NCBI GenBank assembly: GCA_019054805.1
Contig: JAHQIY010000003.1
Location: 5,208,001-5,272,000 of the forward strand
Length of the DNA stretch: 64,000 bases
Direction: 5' to 3'
DNA from: Brachionus manjavacas
Taxonomy: Eukaryota > Rotifera > Eurotatoria > Ploima > Brachionidae
The position numbers and the translations under genes were made by a program. The notes under the pieces are model-generated. The model did no database searches, had not been told where the DNA came from, and saw nothing but the letters and a program-made list of their open reading frames with translations. Shown piece by piece: positions 36,994 to 49,719 of this stretch. Numbering within the stretch: the first letter of the stretch is position 1; every line of letters begins with the position of its first letter.

Positions 36994-39900
36994 CGAATTT
37001 TTTTTCGAGCCTTGAAGGTATTTATAATTTGGTAAATAAATTTTTGAGTGGGCTTAGTGTTCTAAACATTAAGAATAAATAGTTTAAGAATCAAAATTTT
37101 ATAAGTATGTCTTTGCAAAGATTAAGAATAATGTTTTTTTCAGGTATTTTTATTTAAAGAATACTGACAGCGCAATTATTGTCGTTTCGTTGGGCCCATC
37201 ATTGTTTGCCTGCAATCGATGTATATGATAAAATAAAAATATATATATTGACATATTGTCTAAATTTTATATTTATTCAAATTTGATAAAATTTAGAAAC
37301 ACTTTTTTGTGTATTGTGAAGACTCAAGACTTATTGGAATAAATTTTAGAAAAATTTGAACATATTGATAAAAAAAAAACTTGATGAACATATTTTTTTT
37401 GGGATAAAAATTAATGATATTTGTTTAGGAGGAACAATTGCTTCCACTATCAAAACTTAAACGCTGATGATAATGACGCTATTTGTAAATTTCAAGACTC
37501 GAGAACAAAAGTATAAAAATATATATATACAAGACCATTTGAAAAAATTTTTAGAAATTTTTTTTTAATAAATAAGCTAAAAATGACAATTTTTGTTAGG
37601 AAAATAATTTGGTTTATTTTTCTTTTTTAAGCTAATTTAGTTATTTTTTAAACTCAAGAGCTAAAAATGGGTTAAAATCAAAATTTAATTATATAACTCT
37701 CAGGTCATGATAGAATAAAATGTTTTCCACAATATTTAGTATGTTTAATTTATTTGCGATAAGTCACGGTTGTCCATGTACTTAATCATAGTCACATAAT
37801 TCGTATTTAAATACGATTATTATATTTCATTGACTCTAGATCAAACTTGGTAATTCAAAAGAGTGAAAATAAGTATTTTTGATTCAAGAGTAATTTTGTA
37901 ATTACGGCAATTGTGCTTTGAAAAATCTTATTAGGTTTGGATACCGTAATTCGATATCTAGTGAATTTAGGAATAAATGATTTCGAAGCCTTGCGACAAA
38001 GCTTGAATACAAGTGACATAATTGCGATTCAAATAATGACTATGATCATTAGAAATTTAACTTTTTTTTAATATTTTTCTAGTCTTGTTAAATTGGAAAC
38101 TTAATCATCGCAATCCTCATCACCAAAGTTGGTAAATATTTTAATCATTTGTTATAAATACAAAAAAAAGATTTGAAAAATACCGATAATAATCACATTC
38201 GTTTCTCATTAAAAAAATATATTTCAAAAATAAGTTTTGTTTTGACTACAGGTAAGGAATAAAAGAAAGATGAATTGATATAAACTTAATGATGATTGTA
38301 TGATTTGTGTCAGGATCTTTTTTAAAACTTCTTCTTAAGCTCTCTTAACAAAGAATAACAAAATTTAGAAAAAAAAGTTTGAATTGAGTAAATTCTGTTA
38401 GGCCTAAATAAACTTGTTGTGCATTTTGAACAACTTTTCTATAGTAGAATATTTATTTAAGCTTATTTATCGCAGTAGTTCCATGCCATAGAATCGAAAC
38501 AATCTGATTATTAAATAATATTTAATTTTTTTTTAATTTATTTTAAGGTTGACGAAATTATTCTTTGATAAGAAAACACAATCTTACATAAACTATTCAA
38601 GAAGAATCAGTCGACAAAAAAATTTAATTTTTTTTGGAAAACGAATGCTTTAAAATTTTTGATTTAATTTTTTTTGTCATATTTTATTTAAACCCTTTTA
38701 TATTTTTTATTGCTTAGCAATTTACAGGTGATAAAATGAAAATAATATTTCCCAAGCAAGTTAGATCAATGCAACTGTATTTAAAGATGACCATTGGAGT
38801 GAATGAAATACTTTATGAGGGCTGTTTTTTGGGTAATTTTAGTTTTGAAAAAAGTAAGACTCAGTAGCTTAAAAAGATTTTATTTTTAGAAATTATTAAA
38901 AATTTTTAAGTTAAAAATTGACTCAAAAATCTGCACTCGTTCAAATCAAATGAATGTTTGTTCAAAATTTAAATAATTTTGATTCTTTGAAACTGAATAA
39001 AGTCATACACCTTTTGTGCTCATGATAAGGGTTTCCCTTAGTAATTAGGTAGCATAAGTCTTTTTTGTGCATGTAATTACATAATTTTTCAGTAGATTTT
39101 AGCAGAATCTAGCTGGATTATTTGAGGACATATTTAATTAAAATACGAGTTAAAGAAATAAATGAATTAAGATTTTCATTTTTGTTATTCAAAATATTAA
39201 AAAATGATTGCTGTTTAAAAAACAAAAAATATCATTAAATGTAGAGAAAAAATTTAAGTAATTTTAAACTAAAGAATTCTTTAGAAATTCTCGATTGAAT
39301 AATTTCTTTATTTTCAAATATATCTCTGTTATTTATTTTAGATACACCTTAGATAGAAATGCACAAGTAAAAGCAAAATTATAATTATACAACTTTGATA
39401 TTTAAATTTTAATCAATTTTATTCGAGTCTTAAGCATATCATTTTTGTTTTGATGATGATGATGACTATGAATAAGAATTCAGAGGCAACTAGAATAGGA
39501 CTTCAACTTGGAAAATTATGAAAAATTGTTCAATTTAAATTTATTTAAAAAAAAAATTGAATAATAGAAGGTATATCATTTGGTAAGGAAAGTAAAGGTA
39601 GAGAAACAGAGGAGCTCGGAAAAGAGGAGAGAAAAGTATATGCTTGTGAGATCATTATCAAATGCAAGTATATTCAGTAGGTGAATAAATAGATTTGAGA
39701 ATGATAAATTTTTCTTCATAGTGAGCTTATTTGTTTGGTAAATAGGAATATTTTAAGGACTTGATTGTTTTTCTTAGAACAACAATAAACCTCAAGTGCA
39801 TTAAAGCTCACCTGAAAAGCAAGCCTCAACATCAATTAAAAGAGCCAATTATTACGAAATTTCGGTAGATGATGATAATACTTGAGGAGAAAACGCCGTA

Positions 39901-40531
39901 TTAGTAATTCAACTATTTAAAAAATTATCACATTATAAAAAAATATTTGAAAATATTTGAGTTTTATTTTTCACTTTTTTGAAATTGATCATGATCACAA
40001 CTCGAAAATATTATTCGAGCTACTTAAATAGTTTATCAAATATTTATCTTTGAGCAAAACACACGGCTTTCAAAGGAAAGAAATATTAGGATGAAACGAA
40101 CAAGAGACACAAAACCAAAGCCAACTTAAAAACGAAAGCTAATACAAGATTTTTAACAAAAAAAAATTTGTAATTTTACCAAAAGGTATTCGTTAAAATT
40201 TTTCAAAAACGAAACTTGATAAATTTCGATCAAATAATAAATAAAAAGGTGTACTTTTTAATTATTAAAGGATTTTGTACTAATAAATATTACACAACCG
40301 TTTTTAAATCATTGTTTTTGCATTTCGTTTTATACAACGATTTATCTTTTAATCTAAATTTTTTTATAAATTTTAATTTCGATTTTGAAACTAACACCAT
40401 TTCGCTTTTTCATTTAGCCTAAGGCTTATAATATTATTGTAAATTAAATCATATCGTCAAAATTCAAAAATATCTTCTTTTAAAAAATTTCTACTAATCG
40501 TACTTGACGACTAACCAAAACACCTTTAGAC

Positions 40532-40981
40532 TTAAGTTAGATGTTTTTTGTCGAATACCGACCGCAAAGGTAAACAATTATTTAACTTGTTATAGAAAAA
40601 AAACAATATATGAAAAATTTGCATAGTTATTTTTTCACAGATTTTTGTTTCTATCAAGGCCAGATAGTTTTCAGCCTGAATCGCGTGGGTACTTAGAACT
40701 TTAAAAATAGAACAGAATCTTATTAAAAGTTTAATTAGATTTAATTTACAAAAAAAAATTATTTTCTTGATTCGAAGGTTTCTTAGGCAAAATTTTATCA
40801 TAAGAAAAAAATTCAAATTTTTGTCTTTTTTAAAAATAAATAACACGAAAATTTTTGATATGTTCAGTTGTAAATGTTCTATCGGTGGTAAAAATGGTTG
40901 GACGTATAGGCCGATTGTTTTATTTTCTATAATTTTTTGATCATTAATAGATAAAATACATTTTGTAGAATTTAAAAGCAA
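40532..40981 (-). CDS. Unrecognised 149-codon ORF
   Basis: Open minus-strand frame, first codon TTG rather than ATG, product rich in Ile, Leu, Phe and Lys as expected of A/T-rich DNA. The ends (for example IENKTIGLYVQPFLPPIEHL and HAIQAENYLALIETKICEKI) look more protein-like than the middle, which could hold an unspliced intron. No family recognised. Its length is somewhat greater than expected by chance at this composition; it may still be spurious. Confidence 0.2.
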   Translation of the reverse strand: MLLNSTKCILSINDQKIIENKTIGLYVQPFLPPIEHLQLNISKIFVLFIFKKDKNLNFFLMIKFCLRNLRIKKIIFFCKLNLIKLLIRFCSIFKVLSTHAIQAENYLALIETKICEKITMQIFHILFFFYNKLNNCLPLRSVFDKKHLT

Positions 40982-41538
40982 ATAAACACAATTAAACTCT
41001 TAATGTTTATCTATCTAAGGGTGCTCATCGCTAAGTTGTTGTCATTATTGTCAGAAAATTATGCCTAAGAAATTCTATTATCAATATTTGTTATCAAATT
41101 GCAATTCCATTTTCGTTCAATCCTTTTGTTCGGGATTGTTTTTTTTAATATCCAAAATCATTACAATTTATTTTTAAGAAGCTGATATTTTTTTCAATTT
41201 AGATTTTTGATTAGAAAATCAACCTACCTTAGGAACAACTTAATTTATCAGAAACAATTTCTATGTTGGTAAACCACATTGTTTTTCAGTAGCCATTAAA
41301 TTTTGTTTACCTAAATTATGCTCAGCTGCTGAATGCAATACCAGTATTTAAACCAAGTCAAAAAATTTTACCAATATGTCATATAAGAATTCGTCTTGAT
41401 CAAAATTGACCAACCGATCTTCAAGTATACCAACCTATCTTTCTCACTTGCATGTGAAAGAATGATATTTTTTTGTTAATTCTATCAGTATCAATTAGTT
41501 AAAATCTCTTTGCAATCTATCTAAATTATTAATTTAAT

Positions 41539-43218
41539 ATGGAAACTATTATTAAATCCAGCACTGATTCATCTAATATTCAATCAATGATAAATAATCC
41601 GAATATTCAATTTATGCCCAAGTGTTTGCTTTGTGACAAAACTTTTGCCAATACTTCTAATCTAAAGCATCACATGAACACTATTCATTTCAACGAAGCA
41701 AAATGGATTTGTAAAGAATGCGGAAAAGTAATTTAATTCATAATTTTATTTACTCAAACATTTTATCCAAATATTTTTCGTCAAAACTATGATAAAGATT
41801 AAAAATCTATTTTTCGTTTTTCGAATTTTTCTTTGAGAAAAAGAAAAAAAATTGACAAAGTTTACAAAATTCCAATTTAGTTAGAAGCTTAATAAATTTT
41901 TTGGAAACTTCATTTAAATTAATTTTTATTTTTTTTTAAAAATAATTTATAAAACTTTTTGGCGTTCAAGGTTTGTACTAGTAAATCAAATCTAAAAGTG
42001 CACCTTCGAGTACATTTGAGAGTAAAGCCATATTACTGCCGATGGTGCGATTATAATTGTAAATTTTTTATTAAAAAATTTTGTTGTAATAATTTAATTT
42101 TGGTTCAAGGCATGCATCATAGTTCAATTAGAGATCATTTGAGTAAATGCCATCCAGAAAAATCTCACAATTCATGCGAACCTGGATATATTTTCAATTC
42201 TGCGGCAGTACCTGAACCTGAATTGTCTCATTATGACGAAAAAGTCTTCAAAAAAATTGATCTTCACGAACAAGAAAGTCAACAGTCTAAGTTTAGTTCA
42301 ACCACTGAAGAATTTGGCAAAATTAGTGATTTAAGAGACAAAAAATTTAATTCATCTAAAAATTTTAAAATTGAACTCAAAACTTCAAATACTGAAGAAG
42401 AAGAAGAGGAAGAAACTGATGGAAATATTTTTCATTCTCAGGAAAAAGTGCAACTAAGCGATAATTCAGAGTCAAAGCCACCACACGAAACAGATTTGAG
42501 CCAATTTTCATCAAATTTATTCCAGCAACAAAGTGAAATCATTAACACAATACTGCGTAGTTCTTCTTCATCTTTAAATGGAACTTTAAATTTTAGTAAC
42601 GTAGCTGCTAATTTGTTTCAGCAGCTTAATGTCGCATTGGTACAAAAATCAAATGCCAAAAATTATGGTTTGTATTTGAGTGATCTGATGCGCAATAAAA
42701 TGGCCGAAATCAACTCAAACGCCTTGGATCTATCCATAAAAAACAATGAAAGAAAACGATGCAAATTGAATGATAATTTTTATTGTAGTGATGAGTCGCC
42801 AGTATCTCCTGTTTCGAGCATTTCATCAAGTTCATCCACAACCAAGACATCTAATTCTCCCAGCTCAGTTAACAAAGCAAACTCAAAAAAAGCTATATCA
42901 GATGTTATAGAGAGATTGAATTCAAACAAGAGTCTGTTTTCACGCAAACGCAACAGCACCACAATGTTGTTAAACGAAGAGACCGAGGATACTGATGACC
43001 TGGAGCTCAAAAGTGAAAATCTTTCATCTGATTCTTCCCAACAGAGTTCTGAGTACAGATGTAAATATTGTAATATTGTATTCAACGAATATCCGTTGTA
43101 TTCCATTCATGCCGGAATGCATTCCAGTTCCAACCCTTGGAAGTGTAATGTTTGTGGTCACTTATGCTCGAATAAAATCGATTTTGCTGTGCATATTCTT
43201 CACTTGTCCAAGATATGA
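41539..43218 (+). CDS. C2H2 zinc-finger factor, hunchback/Ikaros-like
   Basis: Exons 41539-41727, 41971-42058 and 42110-43218 give 461 residues. Three N-terminal fingers are split by the introns: CLLCDKTF...HHMNTIH, CKECGK|VCTSKSNLKVHLRVH and CRWCDYN|CMHHSSIRDHLSKCH. Two C-terminal fingers (CKYCNIVFNEYPLYSIHAGMH and CNVCGHLCSNKIDFAVHILH) end the protein, separated from the first group by about 300 polar residues with a run of Glu (EEEEEE) and Ser-rich patches. A group of DNA-binding fingers plus an isolated C-terminal pair with the LYSIH-x-GMH pattern is the layout of hunchback and Ikaros proteins, where the last pair dimerises. Nuclear transcription factor by inference. The second intron is 51 bases, in frame and without stops. 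AATAAA at 43464-43469. Assignment to hunchback specifically is tentative. Confidence 0.82.
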
Positions 43219-45704
43219 ACTGTATTCTATTCATAATTTTTAATTGACTGATAAATTTCAGATATAAATGTTTACGGTGTAATTTAATTTACAAAAATGC
43301 ATTACCATGAGTGAATTAGGAAATTTTTTAAATGACTTACAAAAAGACAACAGTATGAGTTTTTTTTATTCTCGAATTATTTGAAAATTGTAAAATCATA
43401 AAAACAGTGTTTTAATTATTTGATTATTTTTAACTTAATATTTTGTTTGCCATTATATTACCAAATAAATTTTTTTTTCTAAAAATTGAGATTTTTGATA
43501 AACACGAAATTGTGATTAATTGTGATTAATGAATATAGAAACATTTGTTTTTCTAATGAAAGCCTTCATGATAAACAAAATTAGAAATAATTGAAATAAT
43601 TTGAATTTTTTAAATTTACTCAAATGTAAATAATCTTTAAATTAAAAATTTAAAAGGTTTTATCAAAGAATCTTATTTCAAAATTGAACAAAAAATGTGC
43701 AAAATAAATTTTAAAATAAATGGATTTATTTTAATTAAAATTATATTGTTATTTTGATCATTTTTGGGATATTTTTTCATTTCTTCCAACTATTCCAACT
43801 TTTTCATTTCCAAATTGATAGAAAAAGATTGATTTTTATATTAAAATTAAAATTATCATTTCAAGCAACACTATTTAATGAAAATATAATGATTCAAATA
43901 AAAAATAAAATTTTTTTAATAATATATCGTGAAATTTATATAAACAAAATACAAATTAAAAATTATTTTGAGACTCTATCATACATACAGGGAACAATTA
44001 TTTTAAAGGAAATTTTTTTTTACAAAACAAACAATTAATGAAAAAATCATACCTGCGTAAAATCTTTACTAAAAATATCCCCAAATATCAATCAATGATT
44101 TTGTTCATTTTCATTTTTTTTATTTTTAATTTCAAACTTTTGATTTTTCAATTACTCTTCAAAACTTTCACGTAAGAATTTTTTAAACTATGTCAAAAGT
44201 GATATTTGCATTGTTTTTTGTTTCGAATAGTTTTAAATTCAATATTTGGGTAAAACTTAAATTAAACTCGAAATATTCTTTCTGAATATTTCTGAATATT
44301 TTCTTTTATCAGAAATATTCCAAAGAAATGAAAGCTGATTTTCTGAGATAAATAATAGGAGTAACTTTTATGGAAATTTTTTTAAATTTCATTTTTGAAC
44401 CGTAATTGCTTCTTTATTTTAAAAAATTTGGTCTATCATTAAATAAAACATTTAATTCTCTCCTAAAACTTTTTTATTTTTAACTTAACTGACTGTAGTG
44501 AAAGTAGCTATAAACCTCAAATAAATATTTTTAATAAAAACTAATTTAACAAATAGATTTAGATAAAAAATTAAAAATTATTAAAAAAATTTGTTAATTT
44601 TTTTCTTAAAAAAAACCTTCAATATAATAATTAGATTTAAAAAAAATGATTTTAAATAATTTTTTATAATAAAAAGCTATCTACAATCAAATTTCGATAT
44701 AAATTTTTTTTTAGCATTCAAAAGGTTCTTAACAACTTGGTAATCTGTAATCAGTTAAAAGTCTCATGTCTAAAAGTTTTTAAAATCTGTATATTAAATT
44801 TGAAAATTCTAGTTCTCCAATCTATTTTTTTGAAATTTTTTACATAAAAAAGAACTATCCAGTATAATATACTGAATAGAACAAAAAATAAATTACTAAT
44901 ATTCTAAGTATCAAGCGTGATGCTGACAATTTTTTAAAACTTATAGTAAGTTTGTTTTTACATATTAGAATAATTATCTGGAAGAAAATAAGAGTGAATC
45001 AGAAGAAGATATTAAAATTATCTCCAAACTTTCAATAGCTTGAAAAAAAAAAGAAAATTTAAAGTTTATTTTTGACCGAATACAAAAATGATACCAATTA
45101 TCATTGATTTTAACTTTATACACATGTTTTCTGCATCAATAAATTCATAAGAAATAAGATTAAAATTTAAAACAGGCTTTTTTTTCGATTTTTAAATTTG
45201 ATTTGAAAATAAATCCAACAGTAACAAAAGTTCAAAATTTTAAAAATTCCTTTTTTAACAACTTACAGTGGTGTTCCGCTTTTTGTTTTTTACAACAATT
45301 AATGTAAAAGAAGCCTTCTTTTTTCTGAGAATGTAACATTTAGGCCAATTTTCGTCTCAATCTTTTTGTTACTCAAGAAAAATGTCTAAGACTTGTTTTA
45401 GAATGAATTTTATTAGTTTTTAATTTTATTTTGATTTCAGGTTTAAATCGATTTCAAGAATCTCAATTTATTGGAACGAAAAAAAATAACTATTTTGGAA
45501 GTTTTCAAATCGTTTTTCACAATTCTGACATTTTGAATTATTTCATTTTTAAAGATTTTTATTTAATTACAAGAATAATTTTATTTTATTGTAATATCAT
45601 GAAAAATGATTTTTCTTTTTTGTAATAAAATTTAGATAACTATTTTTTGGTTAAAAAATTAGATTTTTGTGTTAAGTTTTTTTTCCTCTATAACCCTATA
45701 TTAT

Positions 45705-45780
45705 TATAAAATTTACCTAAATTTACGTAATTTTATACTATTTTACGTAATATTACGAAAATTTACTTAAAATTTCCCGT
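45705..45780. repeat. TTTACGTAA-rich dispersed repeat
   Basis: Three closely spaced variants of TTTACGTAA within about 70 bases. Similar clusters occur at 10730-10770, 11920-11960 and 53870-53970. Confidence 0.4.
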
Positions 45781-46052
45781 CGAATATCATTTTAAATCAA
45801 TTACAGATAATTAACAAAATAAAATATTTAAATAAGGAGTATTCCACGAAAAGTTTTAGCATTTTTTAAGATTGTTTTTTTGAATCCGTTTGTTTCGCTT
45901 GGCTATAAATCATCCTAACTCTTTTTTTGCATTCAATAAGAAGATAATTTAGTTTCGTTATGTGTTTTATCCAATTCCTCATTAGTGTCATTTGCTCATC
46001 AGATATTTTTTAAATATAAGATCCTGAAATGCATCAAAATGGGGTTAGGTTG

Positions 46053-46070
46053 AAAAAAAAAAAAAAAAAA
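46053..46070. repeat. A18 homopolymer
   Basis: Eighteen consecutive A preceded by GGGGTTAGGTTG; could be the tail of an old retroposed copy, but no body was recognised. Confidence 0.7.
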
Positions 46071-47148
46071 TTGCAAAATATGGTTTTTAAAAAAGTGAAA
46101 TAAACATAAATACACGAAAAATAAATGTAAAAAGTTAAAAAAAAACACAGAATAAGTGAATTATTAATTTTTTAGATTTATAGATAATTTGTTACCCGTT
46201 TTTGAAATTTTTGAAAAAGTTTTAAAAATTGAATCTAGAGGCTCTTTGAACATTGAAATACAAAAATGTACCAAGCTTTAGGCCAGTATAATAAAAGAAG
46301 AAAAATTTTGATCGAAAAAATAATAATTGAGAGATTAAGTGTTGAAAATGGTGTAGATATGTTTCTATGTAATGAAAAGCACAATGGAGAGCACAGTATA
46401 TCATGACTGTTTCTGTCCAGAATGTACAAAATGTTCATGTTGCATTTTTTGGATTCAGTTGTCTGTACCCATCTTGTGGGATCCTGTATATTGGATTCAT
46501 ATGAATTTCCTGGATTACGTATAGAAATTTTTTTTTCAAAAACAAAATTCAAAAAAAGAAAAGCCGGACTTATGAAAAAGATTAATTGATTCTTTCGGAA
46601 AAATTTCAATTTAATTTTCATTTTATATTTCATTTAGTGGTGAATACGGAATAATACATAGTATTGAAGCTTTTTTTTTTGCTTCAATTTCCGCAATGAG
46701 CTATTGTAGGGGCATTTAGGTATAAGCTTTTCGAGATATAACAATTTCTTCTTAGCATTACGTTATCAAATAATAAATATTTAATTAATTAGCTAATTAG
46801 GTGTATTTATAAATGTAAATTATTTAACAGCAAATTAAAGATTCAAGACTGTTAAAGTTTTAATTCTAGATTAATGTAATCTTTAATATTTTTATTTTTA
46901 ATTTGATTTAATTAATTAAAATTATATTAGTATATTTTAAATACTAAAACTTTCTTATTTTGTTTGCATTTTTGAATAATTTAAATAAAATTCTATTTTA
47001 ATCATAATCAACTTTTTATTTTAGATTCTTAATTAAACACAATCCTTTTGAATGGACAAATATTTAAAAAAATGTTTTTGTAAAAAAATATAAGACAAAT
47101 ATTTAATTGATTTAAAGAGCCTTTTAATTCATTCAAAAAATATATTTT

Positions 47149-47610
47149 TCAATAAAATTTCTTGCAATCGCTTGGCTTAAACCATGTAATTCCAAATAAA
47201 GCGTTGTTAAAACAATCGTTGTATGAATCTAAATTATTTTTAAAGCATTCCACTGCTTGTTTGTCACAACTGCAAGTTTGTTGTTCGCATTGACTACTAC
47301 TTTTGGTTGAGCAAGTAATTATTTTGTTTGAAATTGTATATTTATAAGTGGCAATATGTGGAATGCAATCTTTTAAATTGTCATAACATTGGTCATGTAT
47401 TTTGCAACAGTTGTCTATCTTATCAACTGGAATTCCACTACCACCCTTTCCACAGTAGTTTCCATATGCATCAAAAGCCAGTGGATTCTTTCCGGTTATT
47501 TCTTTAATCATATTTCCAAACTGAAGCAAATTTTTTGTATAAACTGGACTTGATGCAACTTGTTCTGAAGCTAGACAAACTAATGAAATTAAAAGTACTG
47601 TCGATTTCAT
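47149..47610 (-). CDS. Secreted phospholipase A2 (group I/II-like)
   Basis: Single exon, 153 residues from the ATG at 47610. An N-terminal signal peptide (MKSTVLLISLVCLASEQVASS) is followed by LLQFGNMIKEITGK, the calcium loop YGNYCGKGGSGIPVD, and CCKIHDQCYDN with the catalytic His and adjacent calcium-binding Asp. The second catalytic Asp lies in CSCDKQAVECF. The enzyme hydrolyses the sn-2 ester of phospholipids in a calcium-dependent way; in animals such proteins serve digestion, defence or signalling. The usual first Cys of the loop (YGCYCG) is Asn here, so one standard disulphide is probably absent. An upstream in-frame extension to 47655 begins with TTG and overlaps a TATA box, so I start at 47610. 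All active-site residues are present. Confidence 0.9.
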   Translation of the reverse strand: MKSTVLLISLVCLASEQVASSPVYTKNLLQFGNMIKEITGKNPLAFDAYGNYCGKGGSGIPVDKIDNCCKIHDQCYDNLKDCIPHIATYKYTISNKIITCSTKSSSQCEQQTCSCDKQAVECFKNNLDSYNDCFNNALFGITWFKPSDCKKFY

Positions 47611-47645
47611 TTTGGTAGTGTTTAGTTTGGAAGAATAAATTGAGC

Positions 47646-47652
47646 ATTTATA
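47646..47652 (-). promoter_or_regulatory. TATA box of the PLA2 gene
   Basis: TATAAAT on the minus strand, 36-42 bases upstream of the ATG at 47610. This spacing implies transcription starting about ten bases before the start codon. Confidence 0.55.
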
Positions 47653-49700
47653 CAAAGTTTACCATGTGAGAAATAAAACTTGTTTACTTAAATGCCTACT
47701 TTAGGATATCAAAAAAATACAATCGTTATACTAAGCGTCAGATTATTGGGAAAAAAAAATTTCATAGTAAAATTTTGCATTATCAGATTAATTAAAAATC
47801 ATACGAGTGACTTTTAATCTTTTTATGATTAGTGTGTCTGGCTCAGTGTTTGATAAAATTTGATAAACTCTAAATGATTTATTGTCGCATTTTTCAATTG
47901 TGGGTGTAGGAAAGATTTTTTGTTATCATGAGTCAGAATCAAACGCGCATGTAATATTTTAGATAACAAACATAATCTACTGAATCTTAAACTCGTTTTG
48001 TAATAACACCTAAAATAATTTACCATATTTTACTGTATCATTCGAATTGAATCATTAAAATTTTATTTTTGATATTCATTCATCAATTCTTCTTGAGAGC
48101 GTGAATGGACCAAAGTGGAAATGAAGCAAAATTTCTATTCCCATTATGTCTATGACTCAAATGAGCCATCTTCGTACAACTTTTGATTTAGAAACTTTTA
48201 AATTTTAATAAATGAGCTTATTGAAGCTAATCAAGAATCTTTGTTGGTCAATTTGAATTTAACAAATATTAATTGTAATTTTTTCTTCTCTTGAAGAAGG
48301 TTAATTTATTCACAACTATATATAAAAAATACTTTTCAGGTTTATAATGGTTGTATTGGAACAAAAATCTTTGCCATGTTAAAAGATTTGTATAAGAGGT
48401 TGGGCGGAATTTAAGTTTTGCCTCATAAATAAATCAAATTTACTTAGTAACTGTCTTTTTTAGTGGAATTAATTAACAATCAATCAATTAATTAATAGTA
48501 AAAAAAGCGCGTATAATATATTAAAAAAACAAAAATAATATTTTCTAGAACAAAAATACTGATGTTAATGTCAATTATTTTTTTTAGTACAATTAAATTA
48601 AATAATGTCAAAATGATTGAGTTAGTAAATATTTTATTTCTTTGATAGCTAATTTGATCTAATTGAAACAAATATATATCTAAAAAAAACTTTTTATTTC
48701 AATAATTAATTTAAGACCTTCTAAAGCTGATTCCGACAAGATGAATTTATTGGTGTTATACATGAAGGAAATTATTGAGCTAGACAATAAAAATGTCTTT
48801 TACCGAAGAAATCCCAAACAACTTATGTGATTGCAGTATGCTCTCGGCTAAGTAAGTTTTTATTCACCTAACAATTCTCCAAAACTTTTTCAAAATTTTA
48901 TTTTAAGAATTTAGTCATATCAAAGAATTAGCAATGAACATTCCACAAAAAATCAGAAAAAAAAAGTAAATTGAATATTATTTTTGTCTATGTTTAATTA
49001 CTTTTGTTCTAATTTGATATAAATTGTTTTACTTTTTTTATTTATGTACCTTTTTATTTTAATAGAAATAAAAAAATACTTTTGTTCCTTAGTTCAGTAA
49101 TTTTGTTTTTTATTTCAATATTAATAACATAATTAATAATTACATGTCTATAAAAAAGTGTATCTAATAATAAATATATTATAACATGAAGCCTCCGGAG
49201 CAAGGCTGTCTGGTTTCACATAAAATAATAATAAGTTAATATGTTGTAGTTATAAAATAAAAAAAAAAACAATATAAATATACTGAAAGAAAAGTTTTCA
49301 GTGATAAATTGCATCTTTTAAATTATTTTTGCTACTTTGTTTATGATTCTCTTTGATAGATTTCTTTTGCTGCTTATCAATTTTTCATGCCTTCCAATTT
49401 ATTCTGGAATTGTATTTTACGTGGTTCTAATTTTATTTTTTGAAATAAAATGATACTAATTTTTATTGATGATATTAAAAAAGAAAAAAATAGAAATAGA
49501 AAAAAAAGGAAAATATAAATAAAAATATTTCGAATTAATTCGAATTATGGTAATTTATTGAACTAACAAATTTAGTCAAAAAATTATTTGAAACCATGAT
49601 CAACTTCAAAACTATTTAATATAGATTTAATGTATCAAAACTAAAACCTATAATCAAAAGTAAGAATAAGGCAATCAATAGCATTAGTAATCTCTGACCT
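47653..49700. other. Intergenic, PLA2 to LINE cluster
   Basis: No known gene. Weak coding-like snippets: MKQNFYSHYVYDSNEPSSYNF then stop at 48121-48186; VYNGCIGTKIFAMLKDLYKR after a CAG acceptor at 48340; and a two-exon micro-ORF at 48793-48969. These may be pieces of one decayed or fast-evolving gene. Confidence 0.4.
48793..48969 (+). CDS. Possible two-exon micro-ORF
   Basis: ATG at 48793 reads MSFTEEIPNNLCDCSMLSA to a consensus donor GTAAGT at 48852; splicing to the acceptor ATTTAG ending at 48914 gives NHIKELAMNIPQKIRKKK and a stop at 48967-48969 (37 residues). Only splice consensus and frame support this; chance assembly is quite possible. Confidence 0.18.
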
Positions 49701-49719
49701 AGAGGTTTTTCCGACAGCA

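Larger units (their letters stand above)
35558..41538. other. 6-kb intergenic region
   Basis: Contains a 20-bp perfect tandem duplication at 36662-36701, a T19 run at 36975-36993, a short GAT repeat at 39451-39465 and an unexplained 149-codon minus frame at 40532-40981. No recognised gene or RNA. It separates CDT2 from a developmental zinc-finger gene, so part is probably regulatory. Confidence 0.5.
43219..47148. other. Intergenic, zinc-finger gene to PLA2
   Basis: Contains frames of 94 codons (43754-44038) and 132 codons (minus 46235-46633) without recognisable features, an A18 run at 46053-46070, and a TTTACGTAA-rich repeat at about 45705-45780. The plus strand at 46395-46520 has a short CxxC-rich stretch (CFCPECTKCSCC) that ends at a stop; I cannot assign it. 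Confidence 0.45.

Noticed and set aside
43754-44038. 94-codon Ile/Phe-rich frame
   Set aside because: Composition is that of translated A/T-rich DNA; no motif, splice site or neighbour supports it.
44270-44335. GAATATTTCTGAATATTTTC cluster resembling heat-shock elements
   Set aside because: No gene starts nearby and such arrays of GAA/TTC arise easily in this composition.
47611-47655. N-terminal extension of the PLA2 frame
   Set aside because: It begins with TTG, overlaps a TATA box, and would bury the signal peptide.
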